This document shows, one piece after another, positions 1 through 7,605 of a stretch of 41,769 nt of DNA. The stretch covers positions 1-41,769 of the forward strand of contig DXMW01000027.1 of the NCBI GenBank assembly GCA_019414045.1, written 5' to 3'. The DNA comes from Collinsella sp. GTDB lineage: Bacteria; Actinomycetota; Coriobacteriia; Coriobacteriales; Coriobacteriaceae. The translations under genes and the position numbers were made by a program. Position 1 is the first letter of the stretch. Every line of letters begins with the position of its first letter. The notes beneath the pieces were generated by a model. It worked only from the letters and a program-made list of their open reading frames with translations, made no database searches and was not told the origin of the DNA.

Positions 1-75
1 CAAGGCGGGGCCGAGGCCGCCTCGATCAATTTGCGAAAGAATCTTGACGGTACCCTCCAGTCGCACCTCTGGTAA
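1..75 (+). CDS. Possible C-terminal end of a gene entering from the left edge
   Basis: Frame 1 stays open from the first base to a TAA at 73-75 and would encode 24 residues, ending SHLW. It is GC-rich, unlike the AT-rich sequence that follows, which fits the tail of a chromosomal gene next to an accessory insertion. The piece is too short to recognise a family, and an open frame of this length can arise by chance. Confidence 0.25.
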   Translation, partial: QGGAEAASINLRKNLDGTLQSHLW

Positions 76-481
76 TTGGCAAAAGCTAAATATTAACACC
101 AGAAACTGGCGCATAAATCAGTTACGCAACTAAGCAGAAAAAGTATAGTGAACATCGCTTATGCCCCATTCAAGTCGAGCCCTTCCGCCCAAACCGCTTG
201 CTCTTCCAGCAATAAACGCCAATCGTTGATATTGATAATCTAAGCCCCTCCTCGATGGTCGCATTGTCTTTGCTCAAGACCTCTTATTGAACAGGGAGCT
301 CGAATAGTTCCATAATGTAAAATTCAATATAAATTAATTATCTTTATTTGGTATTATCTCATAATTTAATAATTATTATCAAACATATATATCAGATTAT
401 GAAATATATGTTTGATGCATTATCATCGATTTATATCAATGCGCATTATTCCGCAGACACAGTCAGAGAAAGCCGACGACT
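76..481. other. AT-rich non-coding leader upstream of the XRE gene
   Basis: I see no gene here. Composition drops sharply from the GC-rich left edge to an AT-rich tract, strongest at about 310-440, which is typical of the edge of acquired DNA. The only structure I can support is the palindrome at 378-416. Confidence 0.6.
378..416. promoter_or_regulatory. Perfect 13-bp inverted repeat, likely operator
   Basis: The arms ATCAAACATATAT (378-390) and ATATATGTTTGAT (404-416) are perfectly complementary, separated by 13 bases. The element lies about 65 bp upstream of the XRE-type regulator at 482, the usual place for an autoregulatory operator. Binding by that protein is inferred. Confidence 0.45.
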
Positions 482-1084
482 ATGAAAGACAATCTACAGG
501 AGCTGAGAAAAGAGGCTGGATACAAGTCTGCGAAAAGCTTCGCCAAGGCCCTGAGCATTCCATTTACTACGTACGCACGATATGAAAGTCGGCCTGATAA
601 AATTCCACTTGCTGCTGCATGGCGTCTTGCAGATGTATTTGACGTATCCATAGACATCATTGTTGGACGTACTGAACCAGACCCCGCGATCGCACCTGGA
701 GCAATTCAATCTCGGTACGACAAGCTATTGCCCGAATTCAAACAATCGCTCAGCGATTACCTCGATTATTTACTAACGAAGAATTCGAAAGTGGCAAGCC
801 ACGCCTTCCGCCAGGAATCCCGCCGCATTGAAGCCATATGCGCAAGGCTGGACACCATCTTCTTGGCCGAACTCGAAAAACAAGATCCCGACTTTTTCAT
901 TCACGCAACAGCCAAGCAGCTTCGCGCCAGATTTAATGATTTCCTAGAGCAGCGTGTCGACCTGTGCCAAGCAATTGGGGCCGTAAACGCTATTGACGTT
1001 ATCATGGCTGCATACGACCGCACGCGCGGACCATTTGATTTCAATGGAATTCCAGCCGACGTGGATGCTGACGTAGACGGCTGA
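482..1084 (+). CDS. XRE-family helix-turn-helix regulator
   Basis: The 200-aa protein has an N-terminal Cro/CI-type HTH at about residues 5-62, recognisable from the LRKEAGYKSAKSFAKALSIP stretch, the TYARYE recognition segment, and the following A.RLADVFDVSIDIIVGR element. The remaining ~135 residues look helical and match no domain I know; they may serve dimerisation or sensing. The gene is less GC-rich than the housekeeping genes further on and sits behind an AT-rich leader, consistent with acquired DNA. It could repress its own promoter through the palindrome at 378-416, and may have regulated the decayed HNH gene downstream, but that gene is on the opposite strand. Confidence 0.8.
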   Translation: MKDNLQELRKEAGYKSAKSFAKALSIPFTTYARYESRPDKIPLAAAWRLADVFDVSIDIIVGRTEPDPAIAPGAIQSRYDKLLPEFKQSLSDYLDYLLTKNSKVASHAFRQESRRIEAICARLDTIFLAELEKQDPDFFIHATAKQLRARFNDFLEQRVDLCQAIGAVNAIDVIMAAYDRTRGPFDFNGIPADVDADVDG

Positions 1085-1277
1085 AATTCCACATGCACCA
1101 GGTGCAACAAAGGCAGGCACTAGGCGACCGAATTGCAGAACGCATAAAAGACGGCGGGCGAATATTTCGCCGCACTCTAATATTTAGCTGGAATTTTCCT
1201 CATTCCTCAATACCGACTTAGCTGGAAGGGCTAAGGCAATTATGTGAGAAACGCACTGAAAGCAGACGAGTTAAACC

Positions 1278-2055
1278 CTACCCTTTAAACACCATATAAT
1301 TGTGATACTCAATAAACTCAGCTCGTGAGGCGAATCGCTTCGGAAGCGTTGTCGGCTCTCCGTTGTAGTGTCACAAATACTTGTCTTCAGGCGTCTCGTG
1401 TCCGACCACGCCGAACATTACTGCCTTCAGGTCCTTTTTAATGGTGAGTAGTCCCCCGATCGAACGCTTTGTCGTGTAGCGCATTTAGAAGCAAACCGTT
1501 GTCGGGCGCAGGTCCTTCCGTTTTTGAATCAGAGGCTGTCCAGGGCTTGATATGGCTGGCGACCAACAGCGCCTCGTTCGATAGCCCCGTCAAGCAACAC
1601 CTTGAATTGTAATTGGTAAGCAAGGTATTTCGAAAGAACTCCTGGTTCACTCGCATCGAGACAATTGCTTCGCGCTCTTCGCCCTCTGGCAAATCAAAGC
1701 CAATCGCCTCTTTCAACTCATCGCTTAGCGCTTCTTCAAAATCAAAGCGATTAAGGAAAACCTCGGTCGCCTCCTCGACGAGTTCATCTCCAGCAAAGGA
1801 ATACTTGGCCCAGACTAGCTTGTCCATTTTTGTTTGCATGGATCATTCCAACCTTGCCGCGAGCGCGTCGACGCTCATCGAAAGATGCGAGATTCCAGAT
1901 TTTTAAGCAACTACGCCCGGCGTTCTGCCAATGGCCTTGGCTAACGCCTGGACATCCTCGCTTTTGTCATCAACCATTTTTGACGGCAGGGCGAGGTATA
2001 GGAACAGAACCGCAAGGGTTTCTTCCCTCGACCATTTGTCTCCACGGCCGGCCAT
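1278..2055 (-). pseudogene. HNH restriction-type endonuclease, broken by three indels and one stop
   Basis: Read on the minus strand, a complete HNH endonuclease can be pieced together. The N-terminus (ATG at 2053-2055, MAGRGDKWSREETLAVL) runs 50 aa to a premature TAA at 1903-1905. One added base restores GRTPGVVALKIWNLASF. A second shift in an A5 run (1827-1831) leads into MDKLVWAKYSF. The middle segment carries the HNH core (NYNSRCCLTG, ASHIKPW, NGLLLNALHDKAFDRG). A third shift in a G5 run (1453-1457) gives GLLTIKKDLK. An in-frame TGA at 1371-1373 is followed by the family's C-terminal pattern (LPKRFASRAEFIEYHN) and a final TAG at 1278. The repaired length is 258 codons plus stop. All three indels lie at homopolymers, so sequencing error is possible, but the nonsense codon argues for real decay. 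Confidence 0.85.
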
Positions 2056-2159
2056 GATTGCTCCTCGCCCGCGCACCGCTCACTCAATAGGTCCAGGATA
2101 ATCATGCAGGAGACCGCACTCACCGCCTTTTCTCATTCGTCGGTGAATAGTTGAGACAA

Positions 2160-2515
2160 CGGCACTTCCCCGCGCTTCTCACACCCGCGCCCAAGCTTCT
2201 TCCCAAGCTCCGCAGCACAGCGCTACTTTTCCTCGGCAAACAGGTCATCGATAGCCCTGTCGATCCGCGCGCAAGTCTGCCGATGCTCATCCTTCCAGGG
2301 CAGGTTGAGTCCCAGGCTCGCATCTCAAGAGCCGCCGAGCTTGGCGTTGATTACTTCCTCGGGATACAGCGCGTCGCGGCGAACACCTTCAATCGCCTCG
2401 TCCTCGTCCATATCACAGGCTGCATCGCCCCCCCTCGAGGCACTGGCGCAGCTCCTTTTGCTCGCGGATGCGATTCAGCACGCTGGCACACACCACGGCC
2501 AAAAAGCGCAATCTC
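2160..2515 (-). pseudogene. Degenerate C-terminal copy of the unknown 270-aa gene at 4484-5296
   Basis: This stretch matches the C-terminal ~120 codons of the gene at 4484-5296 base for base over long runs, for example CTCGGCAAACAGGTCATCGA at about 2233 and 4569. Substitutions and small indels interrupt the minus-strand frame (premature stops, loss of register around 2320 and 2430), so no intact product is made. The similarity ends near 2515, so the N-terminal half is missing. The copy follows the HNH pseudogene in the same order as the HNH fragment and intact gene at 3756-5296, indicating a segmental duplication. Confidence 0.75.
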
Positions 2516-2581
2516 GGGGGCTAGTCGGATACATCTGGGCCGCGATCCGGCACCGGCGGTAGTATCCGATTGTCACGCCAC

Positions 2582-2632
2582 TTCTAGAATAAAACTAGAT
2601 TGGCTATAATCAAAATATATTATCGTATATTT
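2582..2632 (+). promoter_or_regulatory. Promoter and operator-like palindrome of the small HTH gene
   Basis: A TATAAT -10 box at 2605-2610 lies 17 bp after a weak TTCTAG -35 at 2582-2587. Just downstream, AAATATA (2613-2619) and TATATTT (2626-2632) form an inverted repeat over the expected transcription start, a good position for a repressor such as the downstream gene product. Confidence 0.5.
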
Positions 2633-2646
2633 GAAAGAGGTATTCA

Positions 2647-2910
2647 GTGCTTGAACGGATCGGATCATCGGACGCTATTCGTTATATGGTGCAGGATTGC
2701 GGCATGACTCTGCAGGATGCATCCGTTAAAACCGGTAAGCAGAAGGGTAGCCTGTCTACTCGCCTGCATAACAACACGCGGTTCACCATCGATGAATTCG
2801 TCAAAATCTGCGATGCGTGCGGCTGGCAGCTCGTGCTTAAACGGGGTAGCAAGCAGTTCGACCTGCGCGGGATTGATGAGAACAAGCCGCGCGGCGATGC
2901 GAAGAAGTAG
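2647..2910 (+). CDS. Small Cro/CI-like DNA-binding protein
   Basis: The 87-aa protein starts with GTG at 2647, preceded by an AAGAGG ribosome site. Residues ~8-62 look like a compact HTH of the Cro/CI type: an AIRYMVQDCGMTLQDASVKTG helix pair, then a recognition stretch (KGSLSTRLHN) and a FTIDEFVKICDACGWQLVLK ending. The C-terminal tail is basic and unstructured. It is probably a small repressor acting on the palindrome at 2613-2632 in its own promoter. It is convergent with the two-HTH gene at 2983-3753, 72 bp away, and sits between the two halves of the HNH/unknown-gene duplication, so it may have arrived with one copy. Confidence 0.65.
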   Translation: MLERIGSSDAIRYMVQDCGMTLQDASVKTGKQKGSLSTRLHNNTRFTIDEFVKICDACGWQLVLKRGSKQFDLRGIDENKPRGDAKK

Positions 2911-2982
2911 GGCCTGGCTATTCGCATGCCTCACCTGCGGTCCATCCATCAGGGTGCAATTGCCTATGGCCGCCGGACGGCT

Positions 2983-3753
2983 TTAGACATATACGAAATC
3001 GACTACGACCTTACCGTCGCCCATGATTTGTCTAGCCGCCGCCTGCGCCGCACGGTTGTCGATTCTCTGCTGTTTCGTTAGGGTTCCGAGGCGAGTCATA
3101 GGATGGTACGGCATCGGGTTCGGCATGCTTTCGAGGAGTTCGGCCGTGCGGATATCAAGCGCCTCGGCGTATTCATCCAGAAAGTCCCATGCCTCGTCTA
3201 CCGGCAGCATCGTGTCCCGCTTGGGGTTTTTCCAGTCCTTAACTGATCGGTTTGTAATACCCAATGCTGCCGCGATCTCGGACGTCGGTACTCCCAAGGC
3301 GTCCGCTTGCGCGGCAAATGCAGCCTTGAGATCGATATCGGGGGAAAAGTCCAGGTTCTGCTCGATCCACTCGCCGTCGCGGGATGCATAGACAGTAGAG
3401 CACTCTATACCCTTCGCGGCGAGTTGGTCGGCGGCAAGGCGGCTCGCGAGATTGTAAAGGCCTCCCGGTTCAGTATCGGGCAGATCTTCATCTCGGTACC
3501 AGCGAACGATATGCTGGCCGAACTTCTCGTAGGAATCGTTCGCGTCATTCAAGCATTGCAGTGTGAGGTCGCCGAGCTTTTCGATCTGGTCGCTTATCCA
3601 GTCGAAGGCATCCTTGACCGGCATACAGTCGAGCTCGGGGTCGAGCCATTTTCGGACGCTCGAGACGCGAATGCCGAGACCTCCTGCAAGATCTTCCGGC
3701 TTGAGCCATAGGTTATCGAGCTGGGCCTGCATCGAGCATTTGAGATCGAACAT
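2983..3753 (-). CDS. Protein with two helix-turn-helix units
   Basis: The 256-aa protein carries two similar HTH-like units. The first spans about residues 10-60 (LWLKPEDLAGGLGIRVSSVRKW followed by D...MPVKDAFDWI); the second about 145-200 (LGVPTSEIAAALGITNRSVKDW followed by MLPVDEAWDFLDEY). Each has the pattern of a DNA-binding helix pair and then a 'PV.DAWDFLD' helix, as in YdiL/Aca2-like regulators. The 90 residues between them include WYRDEDLPD and are not recognised. The ATG at 3751-3753 is preferred over the one six bases upstream because AGGAAGGA is too close to the latter. The ribosome site lies inside the 3' end of the HNH remnant. Target and function are unknown; the doubled HTH suggests binding of an extended or repeated site. 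Confidence 0.6.
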   Translation of the reverse strand: MFDLKCSMQAQLDNLWLKPEDLAGGLGIRVSSVRKWLDPELDCMPVKDAFDWISDQIEKLGDLTLQCLNDANDSYEKFGQHIVRWYRDEDLPDTEPGGLYNLASRLAADQLAAKGIECSTVYASRDGEWIEQNLDFSPDIDLKAAFAAQADALGVPTSEIAAALGITNRSVKDWKNPKRDTMLPVDEAWDFLDEYAEALDIRTAELLESMPNPMPYHPMTRLGTLTKQQRIDNRAAQAAARQIMGDGKVVVDFVYV

Positions 3754-3755
3754 GG

Positions 3756-3930
3756 TCATTCCTTCCTGTAATCGTGCAATGCGTTCAAGAGTAATCCGTT
3801 GTCGGGCGCGAGGCGCTCCGTCATTGGGTCAGAGACTATACAGGACTTGATATGGCTAGCGACCAACAGCGCCTTGTTCGATAGTCCCGTCAAGCAACAT
3901 CTTGAATCGTAATTGATGAGTCTTTCGCCC
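3756..3930 (-). pseudogene. Second HNH endonuclease remnant
   Basis: A minus-strand fragment reads NYDSRCCLTGLSNKALLVAS and later RLAPDNGLLLNALHD. This is the HNH core of the pseudogene at 1278-2055, about 80% identical at DNA level over 3780-3915. It lacks the N-terminal domain and everything after LNALHD, and the conserved HIKPW has become HIKSC. The open frame can be extended upstream to 3974 but those residues are unrelated to the family and overlap the end of the membrane protein gene. It is a decayed duplicate, not a functional gene. Confidence 0.7.
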
Positions 3931-3937
3931 TTATGGG

Positions 3938-4375
3938 CTATGGTTGAAGCGTCTTTATGTGATTCAACGCACACAATAGCACGGTCCTATTTCGCTCAAA
4001 GCAATACCGGAACCACGCATATATTCCCAAGGCAACCAGGAATAGCACCATGAAAATCTCGGCTAAAGTTGGATTACTGGCTATCAGCGCAGACAAATAT
4101 CCTCCAGCCATAAGAGAGGCAATGATGCCAATCAGGCTAAGGGCCCAGCTCGTATAATGCGTCTCAGCAACCGCCCGTTCGATTATTTTGCATTTCTTTT
4201 CCAGGCTAATGTCCCCATCAGCTCCAGCGAGAGAGAAGTCCATTCCTGAAATTAAATCGAGTAATTCAGCCTCGCTGTATCCGCTTTTCTTGAATCTTTT
4301 AATGAAGAAACCTCCTGGTCCAGGACCGTAGATAGGACGGTTTACACGAAACAGTTCCTTATAGGCGATTTCCAT
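3938..4375 (-). CDS. Small membrane protein with two TM helices
   Basis: The 145-aa protein has a soluble N-terminal half of ~75 residues (basic IKRFKKSGYSEAELLDLISG, then an acidic/basic mix) followed by two hydrophobic helices, about residues 77-97 (SWALSLIGIIASLMAGGYLSA) and 103-123 (TLAEIFMVLFLVALGIYAWF). It ends with a short basic tail. Start and ribosome site are good (AAGGAG before ATG at 4375). I do not recognise a family. The neighbourhood of broken restriction-like genes suggests accessory DNA, but nothing in the sequence gives a function. Confidence 0.6.
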   Translation of the reverse strand: MEIAYKELFRVNRPIYGPGPGGFFIKRFKKSGYSEAELLDLISGMDFSLAGADGDISLEKKCKIIERAVAETHYTSWALSLIGIIASLMAGGYLSALIASNPTLAEIFMVLFLVALGIYAWFRYCFERNRTVLLCALNHIKTLQP

Positions 4376-4483
4376 TGTTAACTCCTTAAAGTACGGGTGC
4401 TATTTACGCTATCGTTCTATCATTTCGTTCGGACAGTTTATTGCCGAGCCGCCACCGATCATTCACAGGAACCACTCTTGCAG

Positions 4484-5296
4484 TCAATCTCCGTCCAACC
4501 ACTCCCCGCACCCCTCATACCCACGCCCAAGCTTCCTCCCAAGCTCCGCGGCATTGCGCTTCGTCTCCTCGGCAAACAGGTCATCGATTGCCCTGTCGAT
4601 CCGTACGCAGGTCTCGAAATGCTCGTCCTTCCAGGGCAGATTGAGCCCCAGGCTCGTATCCCAATAGCCGCCGAGCTTTGCGTTGATTACCTCCTCGGGA
4701 TACAGCACGTCCTGGCGAACACCTTCGATCACCTCATCCTCGCCCATGTCACAGGCTGCATCGTCCTTCTTGAGACACTTGCGCAGCTCCTTTTGCTCGC
4801 GGAAGCGATGCAGCGCGCTGGCGCACGCCACAGCCAAAAAGCGATAACGTTCGCATAGGTCCCATTCGCCGCCGAGCCATACGCGATAGCCCAGAACGAC
4901 GCTTGCAGGCTCCTCGTTCAGTAGGAACAGCTCCCACGGGTACACCTCAGCACACGCGTCCTCCCCTGACTTTTGCGCGCCACTGCGCGTAAAGGCGCAC
5001 GGCTCTACATCGTAATAGCCAAAGCCGTGGCCCGCATCGCGACGATTGATGACATGCTTGGGCAACAGGACGATCTTGTCGCTGGGCTCGGGGTCGATCT
5101 TGCGCAGCTTTTTGACCTTGCGGCGGACACGCTTTAGGTTGCGCTCGCTATCGACACGGCCACGGTCGTCCGGCTTGCCGCCGTATCGCAGGGCAACCTC
5201 GCGTGCCAGGATCTTTGTGTCCGCAGCGCACAGCAGGTCGCTCACGGTGGGCAGATCTTCCCACTCAATACCGTCGACATCCCAAATCCTGCTCAT
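4484..5296 (-). CDS. Unknown 270-aa protein, parent of the degenerate copy at 2160-2515
   Basis: I do not recognise the family. The start is taken as the ATG at 5294-5296, six bases after AGAGG. Residues ~45-70 form a strongly basic helix (RNLKRVRRKVKKLRKIDP). The middle has aromatic-rich segments (GFGYYDVEPCAF; YPWELFLLNEE; VVLGYRVWLGGEWDLCERYRF), and the C-terminal third is acidic and helical. No signal peptide or membrane segment is visible. A partial, mutated copy of its C-terminal half lies 2.3 kb upstream, after an HNH remnant in both cases, so the HNH gene and this one probably moved or duplicated as a unit. A role linked to that nuclease (for example protection) is speculation. Confidence 0.6.
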   Translation of the reverse strand: MSRIWDVDGIEWEDLPTVSDLLCAADTKILAREVALRYGGKPDDRGRVDSERNLKRVRRKVKKLRKIDPEPSDKIVLLPKHVINRRDAGHGFGYYDVEPCAFTRSGAQKSGEDACAEVYPWELFLLNEEPASVVLGYRVWLGGEWDLCERYRFLAVACASALHRFREQKELRKCLKKDDAACDMGEDEVIEGVRQDVLYPEEVINAKLGGYWDTSLGLNLPWKDEHFETCVRIDRAIDDLFAEETKRNAAELGRKLGRGYEGCGEWLDGD

Positions 5297-5370
5297 GTTC
5301 AACCTCTTTCTGGCTGTTCAACTACGTGCTCATTCGCCCTGTTTAACGTGCTTGTAAGGCATGCACCCCA

Positions 5371-5973
5371 CTAGAGCGCTTTCTTGCTGGGCGCAATCAC
5401 CTCGTCCACCAGGCCCAGCTCTAGGGCGCGCTTGGCATTGCACCAGCAATCGCGCTCGGTGAGCTCGTGGAACTCCTGGGCGCTCAGGTTCCCATGCTCG
5501 GCCAGCAGCTCGTCCAGCTCGGCGCGCATGGCCGCTGTATGCTGGGCCACAATCTCGATATCGGTCTGCTGCGCCATGCCTGTGCCGCCCATCAGTTGGT
5601 GGATGAGCACCTGCGTGTGGCGGTACACCTGGCGGTGGTCGCCGCAGGCCAGGATCACCGCGGCCATCGAGGCCACGACGCCCTCACCCACCGTGATCAC
5701 GGGGCAGTCGAGCGACTGCATGGTGTCGATGAGCGCCAGCCCCGCCGTAACGCTGCCGCCTGGGCTGTTGATGATGAGGGTGATGGGCTCGGTCGCACTT
5801 TGATGTTCCAGCACCAACATGGACTTAATAAGGCCGTTGCAGGTCACATCGTTGACCTCGCCCTCCAGCAGCAGCACACGACTGTTGAGCAATTCGCTTG
5901 CCATATCGACGGCGGCAACACGGCCGTCCTTGGACTTCTTTATGATGCTGGGCTCACGATACATAACGGACAT
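5371..5973 (-). CDS. ClpP-type serine protease paralogue
   Basis: This 200-aa protein has the ClpP fold and catalytic triad: Ser102 in VVASMAAV, His125 in LIHQLMGG and Asp175 in TERDCW, with the oxyanion-loop motif NSPGGSV at 69-75. The Ser-to-His spacing is two residues shorter than in housekeeping ClpP. The CDCW-like 'DCWCNAKRALELGLVD' segment also differs from the usual DRFLSA pattern, so this is a divergent paralogue. The ATG at 5971-5973 has GAGAGGA upstream; the longer upstream frame is not preferred. It is the last gene of the operon with the VirD4-like ATPase and the 305-aa protein. No Clp ATPase is nearby, so its unfoldase partner would be a general Clp ATPase or, speculatively, the neighbouring ATPase. 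Confidence 0.88.
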   Translation of the reverse strand: MSVMYREPSIIKKSKDGRVAAVDMASELLNSRVLLLEGEVNDVTCNGLIKSMLVLEHQSATEPITLIINSPGGSVTAGLALIDTMQSLDCPVITVGEGVVASMAAVILACGDHRQVYRHTQVLIHQLMGGTGMAQQTDIEIVAQHTAAMRAELDELLAEHGNLSAQEFHELTERDCWCNAKRALELGLVDEVIAPSKKAL

Positions 5974-6082
5974 GGTTAATTCCTCTCTAGATGGAATCGA
6001 TAAGGGAAACTGGCCGCACGTCACATGGCAAACAGAGGCCGTGCAGCCAAAATACAGGTCAGAATGCGCGAGGCTGCAAGGG

Positions 6083-7567
6083 TTAATCCCTCAGCCACTT
6101 GGCCGCGTTGGGATGGTCGCCGCAGAAGTACTTCTTGGCGCGGAAGGGACGCATGCCGGTCACCTTGACCAGGCAATCGGTGCGAGGCATAAGCCCAACC
6201 TCGCCTGGGGTCATCACGCAACCGCGTACATCTACGGCAGTGCGCTCGGCGCCCACGTACTTGGTGCCCAAAACCGACTCGCCACACAGTTCGCTTATGT
6301 AGTTCTGCGTCGCGATGTTGCTGCCGCCACCCATATAGACCAAGCTATCGCAGTTATCGAGGATGGTAAGCGCCGTGGATTTGCCGTACACGGCATCGAG
6401 CTGGCTCAGCGATTGCGCACACATTAAAAAGCTAATGCCACGACTGCGCACGGTCGCAATGCTGCGCTCAAAATCGGGGATGCGTCCCACATTGGGAAAC
6501 TCATCGAGCACAAACTGCACGCGACGCTGCAAATGGCCGCTGGGGCTGGCATCGGCACGGCGCTGGGCCAGGTTAAACAGCTGCTTAAGGGCAACGTTCG
6601 CAAGCCATGCATTGGTCGAGTCGTTGTCGCTCACCTTAAGATCGATTACGCGCTTGCCCTCGTCGATACGGTCGAGGCGCATCTCGTCTTTCTCAAAGAC
6701 GCGCATGAGCTGGGGAGTCTTAAGCCGCGAGATGGTCGCGTTGAGCGTGATCAGAATGCTCTTAAGCGTCCTATCGGCTGCCCCGCGAAAATCACGATAC
6801 TGCTCAACGCCATACAGATCAGCGTTCTCCGCACCAAACTTATCGAGAAACTCCCTGGACTCCACCTCTTCTACAAGGTAGTCCAACGGGAATCGCCCCT
6901 CACCATCTCCCGTAACCTTGATGAGCGCAGCCAGTTTAAAGACGTTGTTCATCTTAAGGTAGCGGCGCGGAGTTTTGGGGTCCTCGCCCGTCGCAAGGGT
7001 GCCGGCAAGACACTCTAGGAGATACAGGATTCCAACAATTGCTCGAAGCAGCAGATCGTTTGCATTATCCCAGAACGGATCATACCTACGGCTACGACCG
7101 TCAGGATCGACCCCCTCCATGATTGCCGCCACTGTGGTGGGGATGTCCTCGACATCCATCACGTAACGCAGAGGGTCGTATCCGGCCGACTGCTCGGGAT
7201 TAACAGTATCGAGAACCGTTACCTCGTAGCCGTCCTCTTCAAAGCCTTTCCCAGTACGGCGCAGCAGCTCACCCTTGGTGTCTGTGACCACATAACAGCA
7301 TTCGTGGTGATTGAGCAGGTTGGGCAAAATGAAACTCGCCGTTTTGCCGCTGCCGGTACCTCCAAAGGCAAAGACATTGTTGGACACACTCGTCTCCCAA
7401 TGCTTGTCGTCCTCGTAGAACGCCACCGTGGCACCCTTAGCCAGGATCACATCGCGCTGCTCATCGCCAGACGACAGCGCCTGCATCTCCTCCTTAGTCG
7501 CCCACTTCTTGGTTTGATACTCCGTTTGCTGCGCGGCCTCGTAGCCGTACATCTTGATGACTGACAT
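6083..7567 (-). CDS. TraG/VirD4-type coupling ATPase without membrane anchor
   Basis: The 494-aa protein has Walker A GGTGSGKT at residues 69-76, Walker B VQFVLDEFPNVG at about 345-356, and the C-terminal GMRPFRAKKY pattern of the conjugative coupling proteins of Gram-positive elements. Those relatives normally begin with two membrane helices and run to ~600 aa; here the ATPase domain begins almost at once and no hydrophobic N-terminus is visible. The start at 7565-7567 follows AAAGGGG. Family knowledge says such proteins are hexameric DNA or protein pumps that feed a type IV secretion channel. No relaxase, VirB4 or other channel gene lies in the window, so either the element has decayed or the ATPase was recruited to a soluble role with ClpP. 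Confidence 0.85.
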   Translation of the reverse strand: MSVIKMYGYEAAQQTEYQTKKWATKEEMQALSSGDEQRDVILAKGATVAFYEDDKHWETSVSNNVFAFGGTGSGKTASFILPNLLNHHECCYVVTDTKGELLRRTGKGFEEDGYEVTVLDTVNPEQSAGYDPLRYVMDVEDIPTTVAAIMEGVDPDGRSRRYDPFWDNANDLLLRAIVGILYLLECLAGTLATGEDPKTPRRYLKMNNVFKLAALIKVTGDGEGRFPLDYLVEEVESREFLDKFGAENADLYGVEQYRDFRGAADRTLKSILITLNATISRLKTPQLMRVFEKDEMRLDRIDEGKRVIDLKVSDNDSTNAWLANVALKQLFNLAQRRADASPSGHLQRRVQFVLDEFPNVGRIPDFERSIATVRSRGISFLMCAQSLSQLDAVYGKSTALTILDNCDSLVYMGGGSNIATQNYISELCGESVLGTKYVGAERTAVDVRGCVMTPGEVGLMPRTDCLVKVTGMRPFRAKKYFCGDHPNAAKWLRD

Positions 7568-7605
7568 GTCACGGCCCCTTTCTTGTCGATAGTTCTGTTT
7601 AGTTG

